Below, piece by piece: positions 36,894 to 47,200 of a stretch of DNA of 64,000 nucleotides. The DNA is taken from the NCBI RefSeq assembly GCF_027497195.1, contig NZ_CP114905.1:620001-684000 (forward strand). The letters run 5' to 3'. The notes beneath the pieces were generated by a model, which worked only from the letters and a program-made list of their open reading frames with translations, had not been told where the DNA came from and made no database searches. This DNA is from Streptomyces sp. WMMC500 (GTDB taxonomy: Bacteria > Actinomycetota > Actinomycetes > Streptomycetales > Streptomycetaceae). The stretch's first letter is position 1. Each line of letters opens with the position of its first letter. The position numbers and the translations under genes were made by a program.

Positions 36894-37475
36894 TTACGAC
36901 GGTGCGCCCACGGACTTCCGCAGGGTGTGCAGGCACAGGCTCAGCGCGTTGTGCTTGGTGTCCCCGCTGCGGCTGCGCTGCCAGGCGACGTAGAGCAGCG
37001 ACCACAGCACCTGAACGATCCAGTCGGAGTCAAGCCGGCTGTCCAGCGCGCCTTCCTCCCGGCCGCGGTCGACGAGCCGGGCCAGTGCGCGGTCGGCCTC
37101 CGTCTCCTCCTCCCAGTTCTCCCAGTTCCAGGTCGCGGACAGCGACTCGTCGAAGACGATCGCGAGGCTCTCGCCCAGCTCGAAGTACTCCTGGCAGATC
37201 CGCTCCAGCGCGGTGAGGGCGGGGCCGTCGCCCGGGCGGGCGCGGTCCGTCGCGGCGCCGATCTTGTCGAGGACGTCCACGCCGATGGCGGCGACCAGGT
37301 CGGAGCGCTCGGAGAAGTACCGGTGCACCGTGGTGCGCCCGACGCCCGCCGCCGCCGCCACGTCGGCCAGCGAGGCCGTCGGGTTCTTGGCGAGCACGGC
37401 GGTGCCGGCGTCGAGGATGGCGCGCCGTGTCCGGGCCCGCGCGCCGGTGCTGCTCACTGCGGTGTCCATGCCCAT
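36894..37475 (-). CDS. TetR-family repressor
   Basis: 193 residues. N-terminal TetR helix-turn-helix (TRRAILDAGTAVLAKNPTASLADVAAAAGVGRTTVHRYF), then a variable ligand domain containing WNWENWEEE. It is divergent from the ABC exporter with 68 bases between starts holding a perfect palindrome, the usual layout of a repressor of a drug-export gene. Met1 (37475) and Met3 (37469) are both possible starts. Confidence 0.88.
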   Translation of the reverse strand: MGMDTAVSSTGARARTRRAILDAGTAVLAKNPTASLADVAAAAGVGRTTVHRYFSERSDLVAAIGVDVLDKIGAATDRARPGDGPALTALERICQEYFELGESLAIVFDESLSATWNWENWEEETEADRALARLVDRGREEGALDSRLDSDWIVQVLWSLLYVAWQRSRSGDTKHNALSLCLHTLRKSVGAPS

Positions 37476-37492
37476 ACCGTACCGCCACCCCC

Positions 37493-37532
37493 AGAATGGA
37501 ACTCGATTGACGAGAATGGAACATCGATGTTC
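37493..37532. promoter_or_regulatory. TetR operator region: direct repeats and 14-bp palindrome
   Basis: AGAATGGAAC occurs at 37493-37502 and 37513-37522, 20 bases apart. The second copy runs into the perfect palindrome GAACATCGATGTTC (37519-37532), which ends 11 bases before the exporter ATG. There is no ribosome site between palindrome and ATG, so the exporter transcript may be nearly leaderless. Confidence 0.6.
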
Positions 37533-37543
37533 TACTGCCGGGC

Positions 37544-39430
37544 ATGACTGTTCCGGAAAGCGTGCGCGTCCTCTGGTCGTTCGCCAGACCCCACCGGCGG
37601 GTGCTGGCCCTCGGCCTGCTGCTGGCCCTGGCCGGGTCCGCCCTCGGCCTCGCGTCCCCGATGGTGACGAAGTGGGTGCTGGACTCCCTCGCCGACGACG
37701 CCTCGCTCACCGGCCCCGTCGTCACCCTCCTGGTGCTGATGGTCGTCGGCGCGGTGGTCGGGCACCGGCAGTGGGTGATCCTCGGCACGGTCGGCGAGCG
37801 CGTGGTGCTGGACGCGCGCGAGTCGATGGTGCGCCGCTTCTTCCGGGCCACGGTGCCGGGGGTGACCGCCCGCCCGCCCGGCGAGCTGGTCTCCCGGGCC
37901 GTCTCCGACACGACGCTGCTGCACGCCTCCGCCTCGGGCGCCGTCGTCGGCCTGGTCAACGGCGTGGTCATGCTGGTCGGCACGCTGGCGATGATGGCCG
38001 TGCTCGATCTCGTGCTGCTCGCGACCACGGTCGCGTCGGTGATCGTCGTCGTGGTCCTCTTCGCCACGCTGATGCCCGCCATCGCGCGGGCGCAGGAGCA
38101 GGCGCAGGAGTACGTGGGCAGGCTCGGCGGGCGCCTGGAAGGCGCGCTGCGCGCGGTGCGTACGGTCAAGGCCGGCGGCGCCGAGGAGCGTCAGGCCGAC
38201 CGGATAGCGCAGGACGCCCGGTCCGCCGCCGGCCACGGGCTGAAGGCGATCCGGCTGGAGGCGACGGTCTGGGTGATCGCCTGGACGGGCATCGAGCTGG
38301 CGATCATCCTGGTGCTCGGCATCGGGGCGTGGCGGGTGGACGCCGGGACCCTGGAGGTCTCCGGGCTCATCGCCTTTCTGCTTTACGCCTTCGGACTGAT
38401 GGGACCGGTGACCGAGCTGAGCCAGCACGTCTCGGAGCTGCAGTCGGGCATCGCCGCGGCCCGGCGGATCCGGGCGGTGGACGAGCTGACCACCGAGGCC
38501 GAGTCGGCCGCCGCGGCGGCACCGGCACCCGCGAAGGCGGCCGCCGTACCCGTCGGCGCGCCCGCGGCCGCGGCCGGCGACCGGGCGGACGGGCCGCCTC
38601 CCGGCGGGTCGGGCGGCCCCGCCGTGCTCGAACTGCGGGGCGTCACCGCCGGGTACGGGCCGGGCCGCGAACCCGCGGTGCGCGGCATCGACCTCGCCGT
38701 GCCGCGCCGGGGGCACACCGCCGTCGTGGGCCCGTCCGGCGCCGGCAAGACGACGCTCCTGTCACTCATCCTGCGCTTCCTGGAGCCCCAGGAGGGCGAA
38801 CTGGCCCTCGACGGGCGGCCGTACCGCGAGCTGAGCCACACCGCGATCCGCTCCCGGCTGGCCTACGTGGAGCAGGACACCCCGGTCGTCCCGGGCACCA
38901 TCCGTGACAACCTGCTGTTCTCCAGCCCCGACGCCGAGGAGGAGGACCTGCACCGCGTGCTGCGCGACGTGCGGCTGGCCGAGAAGGTCGGTGGTCTCGA
39001 CGACGGGCTGGACACCGAGCTGTCCTCGACCGCCGTCTCCGGCGGCGAGCGCCAGCGCATCGCCCTGGCGCGCGCGCTGCTGCGCGAGCCGGACGTGCTC
39101 CTGCTGGACGAGGCCACCGCCCAGCTCGACGCGCTCACCGAGGCCGCGGTCCACGAGTGCATACGCGTCCGGGCGCGGGCCGGCGCCGTCGTCACGATCG
39201 CCCACCGGCTGTCGACCGTGATCGACGCGGACACCATCGTGGTGATGGAGTCCGGCCGGATCCGCGCCCGCGGCACGCACGACGAACTGCTGGCGGCCGA
39301 CGTGCTCTACCGCGACCTGGTGGAGGCCCTGCGCATCGCCTCGGCGGGGTCGGGGGCCGCTGCGCCCGCCGGTCACGCAGCGGCCCCCGCCACCGTCGCC
39401 GCCCCCGGTGCGCCTCAGCGCACCGGGTAG
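37544..39430 (+). CDS. ABC exporter, fused membrane and ATPase domains
   Basis: 628 residues: six-span exporter domain (about 15-300), an Ala/Pro/Gly linker (about 325-360) and an ATPase domain with GPSGAGKTTL, VSGGERQRI, VLLLDEATAQLD and the switch IAHRLST. A homodimeric type IV exporter for a drug, lipid or peptide; substrate unknown. It is probably repressed by the adjacent TetR. Its last 16 bases overlap the end of the convergent S8 peptidase gene. Confidence 0.9.
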   Translation: MTVPESVRVLWSFARPHRRVLALGLLLALAGSALGLASPMVTKWVLDSLADDASLTGPVVTLLVLMVVGAVVGHRQWVILGTVGERVVLDARESMVRRFFRATVPGVTARPPGELVSRAVSDTTLLHASASGAVVGLVNGVVMLVGTLAMMAVLDLVLLATTVASVIVVVVLFATLMPAIARAQEQAQEYVGRLGGRLEGALRAVRTVKAGGAEERQADRIAQDARSAAGHGLKAIRLEATVWVIAWTGIELAIILVLGIGAWRVDAGTLEVSGLIAFLLYAFGLMGPVTELSQHVSELQSGIAAARRIRAVDELTTEAESAAAAAPAPAKAAAVPVGAPAAAAGDRADGPPPGGSGGPAVLELRGVTAGYGPGREPAVRGIDLAVPRRGHTAVVGPSGAGKTTLLSLILRFLEPQEGELALDGRPYRELSHTAIRSRLAYVEQDTPVVPGTIRDNLLFSSPDAEEEDLHRVLRDVRLAEKVGGLDDGLDTELSSTAVSGGERQRIALARALLREPDVLLLDEATAQLDALTEAAVHECIRVRARAGAVVTIAHRLSTVIDADTIVVMESGRIRARGTHDELLAADVLYRDLVEALRIASAGSGAAAPAGHAAAPATVAAPGAPQRTG

Positions 39431-42400
39431 GCGTCGACGATGGTCTGGTCGACGGTCCGGCCCTCCGCGGCCGAGCCCTCGACGCGCAGGGAGACGGAGT
39501 CGCCCGCGCGCAGCCGCACACCGGGGGCGGCGGCGAGCACCGAGCCGTCCGGCAGGGGCAGGGCCGCCATGCGGTGCCAGCGCTCGCCGGAGTCGGTGGA
39601 CACCCACAGCCGCAGCCTGCCGTTCTCCTCACGCCAGTCGGTCGGGCTGTCGGCGGACACCATCCGGGCCCCCATCACCAGGGGGACGCCGGCGCGCAGG
39701 GTGCCGTCGTCGCGGGTCGGCGGCCGGTAGTCCACGGCGAGCAGCCGCGGACGGGTGGACGGGCCGCCGGGCCCGGGCCCGCGGGAGGGAAAGGTCCAAC
39801 TCGTCTCCGTCCGGGTGCCGATCGGCAGCCGCGCGGGGTCCGGTCGCGAGGTGTGCTCCAGGCGGAACGTCGCCGGCTCCGGCGGAACGTCGTAGTACGA
39901 GCTCGCGGGCCCCCGCGGCTGCACCTCGACGCCGTCGCGGTACAGCCGCCGGCTCCCGGTGCCCAGCGCGTCGCTGTCCCCCACCTCGCCGTGGTGCCTG
40001 CCGTCGCTCAGGTGCCGGAAGGGCAGCGAGATGCTGCCGCCGTAGTGGACGCCGGAGACCACCGCCGGTGCCGCACCGCGGAACCACACGGGCGCGTCCC
40101 GCTCACCGCGCTCGTACGCCGTCGTCGCCCCGCACAGCGCGGTGCCGGCCGCCGCCGGGGCGACCACGCAGTGCCGCCAGCTCACCTCCGGGCCGGCGGT
40201 GACCAGTTCGGTCCTGCGCCGCGGCACGTCCAGCCCCCTGCTCATGGTGTAGCCGGCGGAGATCCGGGAGGAGTAGGCGGCCCGGCTCTCGACGTACCGG
40301 TCGGGGCGGCCGAGCAGCGAGCGGTAGTCGGAGGTCAGCCGGGCGAGGTCGCGGACCTCGGCGCGGGAGACGTCGTACACGGGCGGGTCGGCGACTGTCT
40401 CGCCGCCGAGCACCAGCTCGTAGACGTCGGCCTGCCGGCCGCGCTCCGGACCCGTCGCGTCCAGCCGCCAGCGGGTCTCGAACGCCACGGTGCCCCGCTC
40501 CACCGGCCCGGTCGGCTGCAGGAACACCCGGCCGTTCTCGACCTCCTCGCCGGTGGCGTAGATGCCGTCACCTATGCCGATGCCCTTCCTGGCGTCGCGG
40601 CGCTGGTAGTGGACGGAGACGTGCCCGACCCGGGTGTCGGCGCCCGCGACCTCCGCCGGCCGCAGTTGCTTCGCCTGCCGTGCGTCGACGGTGTACTCCA
40701 TGTCGCGGTCGAGCATGACCTCGGGCGAGCCGGCGAACGCGACCGTGGCCGGTGAGCCTTCGCGCGCCGGGGTCTCCACCTTCGCCATCACGCTGAGCGA
40801 CCCGGGCAGCAGCCGGGCGGTGCCCTGTCCGTTCCCGTCCAGGTGCACGGCCTGGGAGCCGCCGCCGCTCACCGGGCGGTAGTCGTCCATGTTGGCGACC
40901 CACACGGTGCCGCCGGCCCAGGGCTCGCCGTGCCGGTCGAGCACGGTCAGCCGGATGTCGTGCCGGGGCGGTTCGAGGTAGACGTTGAGCGGCAGGGTGA
41001 CGGTGTCGCGGCCCTCCCGTTTCACCACGACCCCGCCGTGGTAGACGCGCGGCTGCGCCGCGGCAGGGGTGAGTGTGGCCGTGATCCGCCGGGTCTGGCC
41101 GGGCTCGACGGTGACCCGGGCCGGGCTCAGGGTGACGAGGTCGTCGGGCGCCGCGTCGTCGTAGACGTCGCGGGCGTTGTCGGAGACGTCGAGGTGCTCG
41201 GCCTGCGTGCCGTGGTTGGTGACGGAGAACTCGACGGACCGCTGCCCGGTGCCCTCGGGGTGGCGGAGGTAGCCGAAGTCGACGTTGCCGCGGTCGAACT
41301 CGAGGGTGTCGGAGACGGCACCGGGCAGGTCGAGCATGCCGGCACCGGCGACGTGCGACACCGTCCGGTCGGGGTCCCCGTCCGCGGTGGTCATGAGCGC
41401 CGTCTTCACCCGCTCCCAGCTCCAGTCGGGGTGCTTCTCCAGCAGCAGCGCGGCGGCGCCGGCGACGTGCGGCGTGGCCTGCGAGGTGCCGTCCATCGTC
41501 GTGTACGGGTCGGCCGTGCCGCCGCCGGAGCGGGCGGCGGTGATGCCGGCGCCCGGCGCCATGACGTCGGGCTTGGCGCGGTACGTGCCGAGGGTCGGCC
41601 CGGCGCTGGAGAAGTGCGCCGGTCTGCCGCTGGGCACCGCGGCGCCGACGGTCAGCGCACTGTCCGCGATACCCGGCGACTGGATGGTGGCGCCGAACGG
41701 GCCGGAGTTGCCCGCCGCCGCGACGAAGAGGGTGCCGGTGTCCGCGGTGAGCGCGTCCAGTGCGAGGGCGACCGGGTCGTCGCCCGCCCCCGGCTGCGCG
41801 CCGAGGCTGAGGTTCGCCACCTCGGCGCCCTGCGCGGTGGCCCACTCCATGCCCGCGATGACCCAGGACGACTGGCCCCGGCCCTCCTCGTCCAGCACCC
41901 GGGCGTTCAGCAGCTTCGCCCCGTGGGCGACGCCGCGCCGGGCGCCGTCCGCCGCCGCGCCGGTGCCGGCGACGAGCGAGGCGACGTGCGTGCCGTGGCC
42001 GTGGGGGTCGCCGGTGGAGCCGCCGCCGGTGAAGTCCTCGGCGGCGGCCACCTGGCCGCGCAGATCGGGGTGGGCGGCGTCGATGCCGGAGTCGAGCACG
42101 GCGACGTCGACGCCGGCGCCGCTCAGGCCGCCCTCCCACGCCTCGGGGGCGCCGATCATGCCGAGGTTCCAGTCGAGTTCCGCGGCGCGGACCTCGCGGT
42201 CGAGCCACACCTTCGTCACCCCGGCCGCGGCCCGGGGTCCCGCGGGGGCGGTGAGCCGCTCGGCGAAGCCGGCGGCGGCGTCCTTGGGCACGTCGACGGC
42301 GGTGGCGTCGATGCTGGGCAGCCTGCGGCTGCCCGCGGCCTCGTCCAGCGCGGCCAGCGGGCGGGGGCCGCGGACGATCAGCGGGAGGGTGTCGGTGGCG

Positions 42401-42855
42401 GTGTCGTCGTAGTCCATCGCGGCGAGCGCGGTGACGTTGAACAGCTCGATGTCCAGGACGCGGGGCACGAGGCCGGCCACGTCGTCGGGGACGACGTACA
42501 CGTCGCCGCGCTCGTGCAGGGTGGTGAACGACCCGGTCCCGGCGGCGCCTTCAGCGGGTGCCACGGAGACGGTGGGACGGCCGTCGGAGACGGGGCCGAG
42601 GGTGACGGTGTCGCCCGTCACGAGGGTGACCTCGGTGCCCGGACCGGCCCCCGCCGCGGTGCGCTCGTCCTGTCCGGACGGCGCGCCGGCAAGGGCCCGC
42701 GGGGCGGCGGTGGCCGCGGCGGTGACGGCCGCCGGCTGTGACACGGACGATTCCGGCAGCGCTGTGGCTAGAGAGGGCACGGAGGCCAGCAACGTGGCGA
42801 GGCCGCCGAGCACGGCGGCGCGGACGGGCAGGTGACGCCGGGGCGAACGATGCAT
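39415..42855 (-). CDS. Large secreted S8 (subtilisin-like) peptidase
   Basis: 1146 residues. Sec signal peptide (about 1-32), an N-terminal pro-region starting EVTLVTGDTVTLGPVSDGRP (about 70-220), then a subtilisin domain with Asp255 (AVLDSGID), His287 (GHGTHVAS), oxyanion Asn383 and Ser458 (DGTSQATPHVAG). About 650 further residues are beta-rich (SVTNHGTQAEHLD; a late TDSGERWHRMA repeat-like unit) with no membrane anchor. It acts outside the cell on proteins. Same architecture as the peptidase at 44203-48051. A regulator with a palindrome lies divergently upstream. Confidence 0.92.
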   Translation of the reverse strand: MHRSPRRHLPVRAAVLGGLATLLASVPSLATALPESSVSQPAAVTAAATAAPRALAGAPSGQDERTAAGAGPGTEVTLVTGDTVTLGPVSDGRPTVSVAPAEGAAGTGSFTTLHERGDVYVVPDDVAGLVPRVLDIELFNVTALAAMDYDDTATDTLPLIVRGPRPLAALDEAAGSRRLPSIDATAVDVPKDAAAGFAERLTAPAGPRAAAGVTKVWLDREVRAAELDWNLGMIGAPEAWEGGLSGAGVDVAVLDSGIDAAHPDLRGQVAAAEDFTGGGSTGDPHGHGTHVASLVAGTGAAADGARRGVAHGAKLLNARVLDEEGRGQSSWVIAGMEWATAQGAEVANLSLGAQPGAGDDPVALALDALTADTGTLFVAAAGNSGPFGATIQSPGIADSALTVGAAVPSGRPAHFSSAGPTLGTYRAKPDVMAPGAGITAARSGGGTADPYTTMDGTSQATPHVAGAAALLLEKHPDWSWERVKTALMTTADGDPDRTVSHVAGAGMLDLPGAVSDTLEFDRGNVDFGYLRHPEGTGQRSVEFSVTNHGTQAEHLDVSDNARDVYDDAAPDDLVTLSPARVTVEPGQTRRITATLTPAAAQPRVYHGGVVVKREGRDTVTLPLNVYLEPPRHDIRLTVLDRHGEPWAGGTVWVANMDDYRPVSGGGSQAVHLDGNGQGTARLLPGSLSVMAKVETPAREGSPATVAFAGSPEVMLDRDMEYTVDARQAKQLRPAEVAGADTRVGHVSVHYQRRDARKGIGIGDGIYATGEEVENGRVFLQPTGPVERGTVAFETRWRLDATGPERGRQADVYELVLGGETVADPPVYDVSRAEVRDLARLTSDYRSLLGRPDRYVESRAAYSSRISAGYTMSRGLDVPRRRTELVTAGPEVSWRHCVVAPAAAGTALCGATTAYERGERDAPVWFRGAAPAVVSGVHYGGSISLPFRHLSDGRHHGEVGDSDALGTGSRRLYRDGVEVQPRGPASSYYDVPPEPATFRLEHTSRPDPARLPIGTRTETSWTFPSRGPGPGGPSTRPRLLAVDYRPPTRDDGTLRAGVPLVMGARMVSADSPTDWREENGRLRLWVSTDSGERWHRMAALPLPDGSVLAAAPGVRLRAGDSVSLRVEGSAAEGRTVDQTIVDAYPVR

Positions 42856-42903
42856 GACTCGGGTTGTAGCCCGCCCGTCCGGCGTCTTGGAAGCGGTTTC
42901 TGT

Positions 42904-42919
42904 TGGCGACTTGTCGCCA
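42904..42919. promoter_or_regulatory. Palindrome between S8 peptidase and LuxR-like regulator
   Basis: TGGCGAC-TT-GTCGCCA, perfect 7-bp arms, 49 bases before the peptidase ATG and 66 before the regulator GTG. A near copy lies upstream of the second S8 peptidase at 48073. A GGCC-ATT-GGCC dyad (42924-42934) is adjacent. Confidence 0.6.
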
Positions 42920-42984
42920 TGTCGGCCATTGGCCAGACAGGGCGTGCGGCGGCGGAGGCCCGCGTGGAAGGAGGGTGAGCGACG

Positions 42985-44001
42985 GTGCTGGAGCCGGCAG
43001 GTGTCGGACCGACGGAGGAACGGGTGTACCGGCTGCTGGTCGGGCTGCACGGCGCGGACGTGGAGACCGTGGCCGGGGAGCTGGGCCTCGACCGGCGGGG
43101 GGCGGAGGCGCTGCTGACCTCGCTGCATGAGAAGGGACTGGTCAGCGGCCCCGAGCAACGTCCGGGCGGATCCGGGCACTTCGTGCCCGTGGCACCGGAC
43201 GTGGCGCTCGGGCCGCGGCTGCTGCGCGGGCAGGAGGCGCTGGAGCGGGCCAGACGCGGAGTGACGGAGCTGGCCGAGGAGTTCCGGGCCGGCGGGCGGC
43301 GCCGCGACGGGCGGCAGCTCGTCGAGGTGGTCACGGGCGTGGCGGCGATCCGGCAGCAGATACGCGACCTCGCGCACGGGGCCCGGAAGGAGGTGCTGGC
43401 GTTGTGCAAGGCCGGGCACGTGGCGATGCCGTCGGAGGACAACGACGAGGAGTTCGAGATGCTCGCCCAGGGCGTGCGCTACCGCGTGATCTACGAACGC
43501 GCGCTGCTGGAGGAGCCCGGGATGCTCGACAACGTCGCCCTCGGGATCCGGGCGGGCGAGGAGGCGCGGGCGGCGACGGCGCTGCCGGTGCGGCTGATGA
43601 TCGCGGACGGAGTGCTGGCGCTGTGCCCGCTGGTGCCGAGCGCGGACAGCAGGTTCGGCGAGCCGACGGTGGCGGTGGTGCGCAGCAGCGCGCTGCTGGA
43701 CGCGCTGATCGCACTCTTCGAGAGCCAGTGGGCGGCGGCCTCGCCGCTGCACGTCACGGGGGCGGGCGAGCTGGCCGGGCTCGGCGACGGCGCCGCGGTG
43801 CCGGGACCGGCGCTGGCGGAGGACGAGCGCTACCTGCTGTCCCTGGTGGTGGCGGGGCTGGCGGACAAGGCGATCGCCACCCAGCTCGGCATCAGCCAGC
43901 GCACGGTGCAGCGGCGGCTGCGGGACATGATGGGCCGGGTGGGTGCGGACACGCGGGCGCAGTTGGTGTGGCAGGCGGCCCGCCGGGACTGGCTGCCGTG
44001 A
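42985..44001 (+). CDS. TrmB-like/LuxR-type transcriptional regulator
   Basis: 338 residues. An N-terminal winged helix (ERVYRLLVGLHGADVETVAGELGLDRRGAEALLTSLHEKGLV), a middle ligand-type domain (about 100-260, MIADGVLALCPLVPSADSRFGEPTVAVV) and a C-terminal LuxR helix-turn-helix (GLADKAIATQLGISQRTVQRRL). This double-HTH class is common in streptomycetes and often sits beside secreted-peptidase genes. It lies between two S8 peptidase genes that share an upstream palindrome, so it is the best candidate regulator of both. GTG 42985 has GGAGGGTG upstream. Confidence 0.87.
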   Translation: MLEPAGVGPTEERVYRLLVGLHGADVETVAGELGLDRRGAEALLTSLHEKGLVSGPEQRPGGSGHFVPVAPDVALGPRLLRGQEALERARRGVTELAEEFRAGGRRRDGRQLVEVVTGVAAIRQQIRDLAHGARKEVLALCKAGHVAMPSEDNDEEFEMLAQGVRYRVIYERALLEEPGMLDNVALGIRAGEEARAATALPVRLMIADGVLALCPLVPSADSRFGEPTVAVVRSSALLDALIALFESQWAAASPLHVTGAGELAGLGDGAAVPGPALAEDERYLLSLVVAGLADKAIATQLGISQRTVQRRLRDMMGRVGADTRAQLVWQAARRDWLP

Positions 44002-44020
44002 ACGGCTGAGCCGAGCCGCA

Positions 44021-44073
44021 CCCTCCGTACGCGTCGCGTCCGTAAGCGCCCCTCCGTACGCGTCGCATCCGTA
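44021..44073. repeat. 24-bp direct repeat, two copies
   Basis: The 24 bases at 44021-44044 recur at 44050-44073 with one difference (core CCCTCCGTACGCGTCGC). Period 29 bases, just after the regulator's stop. Function unknown; it may be slipped-strand duplication. Confidence 0.6.
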
Positions 44074-44103
44074 CGGACGACGCGCGTTCGCGCGCGCCGT
44101 TCG

Positions 44104-44194
44104 GCAGAGGTGCCCGTACGGCACGCACGCCCGGGGTCGTCCCGGGCGGCGCGCCCGCACCGGTGCGGCCGGATCGCTCCGGCCGCACCGGTGG
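44104..44194. terminator. Row of hairpins ending in a perfect 16-bp stem
   Basis: GCCCGGG-N5-CCCGGGC (44130-44148) is followed by a perfect 16-bp stem, CACCGGTGCGGCCGGA, with tetraloop TCGC (44159-44194); a weaker GTGCC/GGCAC stem lies before them. They sit between convergent stops and should terminate both genes. Confidence 0.85.
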
Positions 44195-44202
44195 CAGGGG
44201 TG

Positions 44203-47200
44203 TCACTTCAGCGCGTAGGCCCGCTTCACCGTCTGCTCGACGCTGTTCCCGGCGTCGTCCCACGCCTTCACCCGCAGCGAGACGAAGCCGCCGTCGTCAC
44301 CCACCCGGGGGTGCCGCAGCCAGACCCGGTGGCCGCCGTCCCACCAGGGCAGCACCACGGCCTTCTGCCAGTGGCCGCCGTCGTCGAACGACGCGGCGAC
44401 CTCCATCCCCTTGATGCGCCGTCCGTCGATGCCGTCCTGGTGCCGCGCTGTGATGCCGAGCCCCACGAGCCGCCCGCCGGGCGCCGCGCCCCGCGCGTCG
44501 GTCGGCACGTCGTAGTCCAACTGCACCAGCGGCAGCAGTTCCTGCTCGCCCGCCGCCGGGCGGTCGGCCGTGAACGACCAACTGGTGCGCGTGCTCACCC
44601 CCGTGCGCCACTCCGGGGTGGTGCGGTCGACCGCGAGGTCGAGCCGGTACGCGCCCTGTCCGCCCGCGCCGCCCGCGGGGAACGCGCCCCACGCCGTGCG
44701 CCCTTCGGCCAGCTTCTCGCCGTCGCGGTACAGCGCCGCCGACGCCTTGTCCGCGGGGGTGCCGTCCCAGTCGCCGCCGTCCAGGCGGCTGTAGTGCCCG
44801 TCCTGGGAGTCGGCGAACTCCGGGATCCTGAGGGTGAGCTGGTCGCCCTCGCGGTACGAGGTCAGCCCCGCCACGCCGCGCGGGATCGCCGGCCGTACCA
44901 CGGGCGCGAACCAGGTCTCCTCGACCCGTTCGCCCGCCCGGTAGGTGCGGGCCTCCTGGATCATGCCGCCCGCCAGCGGGTTGAAGGTGTCGAAGGTGTA
45001 GCGGTGGTGGACGTGGTGGCGCCAGAGGGTGTCGCCGGCGCTCACGTACTCGGTGCGGTCGTGCGGGGTGGGCACGTGCCGCTGGTACTGGTTGACCGCC
45101 GTCCCCATCCAGGGCCGCCAGCCGAAGCGCTGCTCCTTCGCCCAGGGGTTGCCGCCCGAGTCGCCGTAACGGGTCCGGACGGTGGCGGTGTTCGCGTCGT
45201 TCACCCGGTGCACCACGCGCTCGGGCACCCGCTGCTTCGCCACCTGCATCACGTCGTACATGTACGGGCTCGCGGGCGTGCCGCGCAGCTCGACGGTGGC
45301 CCGGCCCGCGGCCAGCGCCGCGCGCAGCTCCCCGCCCACGTCGTAGCGGACCATCGCGCCCACGGCCGGCAGCCGTTCGCCGCCGGGCCGCCATACGCTC
45401 CAGCCGGGCGAGCCCTCCGGGCAGACGACGATGACGTACCGCGCCCCCGCCGCCGCGGCGCGGCGGACCGCGCCTTCGTCCTGCGGGCTGTCGCCGTCGA
45501 CCAGAACGGCGGCGTCGGCCAGGTCGGCGTCTTGGGCGAGGGCCGCGAAGTCCGCCTCCGTGCCCGCGCCGGCGTCGACCAGCGGCAGCCGCCGGGTGCC
45601 GTCCAGGGCCGGCGAGCGGCCCATCAGCCGCACGGCCTCGATGTCCCTGCGCCCGTGCGTCCCGGACCCGCGCACGGTGCCCGTGAGCATCGGGGCCTCC
45701 AACTGCCAGCGGGAGGAGACCTCGAAGACGCCCTCGCGGGTCTCGGCGGTCGGCGTCACGTACAGCTTGCGGCCGTCGACGCTGAACTCCATGTGCCCGT
45801 GGGAGATGCTGCGGCTGCCGAACTCGCGGTGGCTGTAGAAGCTCATGACGGCTTCCTGCACCGCCGGCTTCGGGGTCTCGATCTCCACCTCGTTGGCCTC
45901 GCGGGCATCGAGGACGACCTCCATGTCCGCCTCGACCCTGAGCTGCGGGTCGACGACGAGGCTGTCGACGCTGCCGCCCGGCACCTTGTCGGAGATCACC
46001 GCGTGCAGGAAGTACTCGCCCTCCGGCACCTCGACGGTCAGCGTCCTGCCCTGGGGGATGTACGTGACGACGTCGTACCGGTCGTCCTCGCCGAAGAGCG
46101 TGACGGGGTTGACGAAGCCGGGCTGCCCGGACCGGTCGATGCCGCGCAGCGTGACGGTGCGCGTGGGCGCCTCGCGGACGGCGCCGATGGTGGTGTGGGC
46201 GACGGTCTCGCCGGCGGTCGCGGTGACGTACCCGCCGTAGCGGCCGGGGCTCAGCCCCGCCGGATCGAGGCTGACGGGGACGGTCGCGGTACCGCCCGCG
46301 GCGATCTCGACCGTGTCGCCGTCCGGCAGCCCGACGGCGTCGGCCGGGACGGGCTCGCCGCTCGCGGCCCGCAGCGAGGCGGCGAGCCGCAGCGTCACGG
46401 GCGCGTCGGAGGTGTTGGTGTACGTGACCTCGCGCCGCACCGGCTCGCCGCCCTCGTCGACACCGCCGAAGCCGAGGGTGCCGGTGGCGTACACCTGCTG
46501 CGCGTCGGCGCGGGCGGCGTCCACGCGCCCGCCGCCCTGCTCGTAGACCGTCAGGTCGTCGTGCCGCCGCGCGGTGCTGACGAGCGCGTCCTTGAGCTGC
46601 TGCGCGGTCCAGTCGGGGTGCCGCTGGGCGATGAGCGCGGCGGCGCCGGCGACGTGCGGCGCGGCCATGGAGGTGCCGGAGGCGGCCGTGTAGAGGTCGT
46701 CCACCGGTGTGCCCATGGCGGTGCCCGCCGCGCGGGCGGCGACGATGTCCACGCCGGGCGCGGTGATGTCGGGTTTGACCGCGAGGTCGCCGACGCGCGG
46801 GCCGCGGCTGGAGAAGCCGGCCAGCGACTCGTCGCGGTCGACGGCGCCGACGGTGAGCGCGGCGTCCGCGGCGCCGGGCGAGCCGACGGTGGCCGAGCCC
46901 GGGCCGTTGTTGCCGGCCGAGGCGACGAAGAGCGTGCCGGTCTCGGCGGTCAGCCGGTTCAGGCCGAGGCTCAGCGCGTCGGTGCCGTCGGTCGCGCCGT
47001 CGGTGCCGAGGCTCATGTTGACCACGTCGGCCCCGGCGTTCGCGGCCCACTCCATGCCGGCCAGCACCTGCGACTGGGAGCCGAAGCCGTCGTCACCGAG
47101 CACCTTGCCGACCAGCAGCCGGGCGCCGGGCGCGACGCCCTTGCGGGAGCCGTCGGAGCCCGCGCCGGAGCCGGCGACGGTGGCCGCGACGTGGGTGCCG

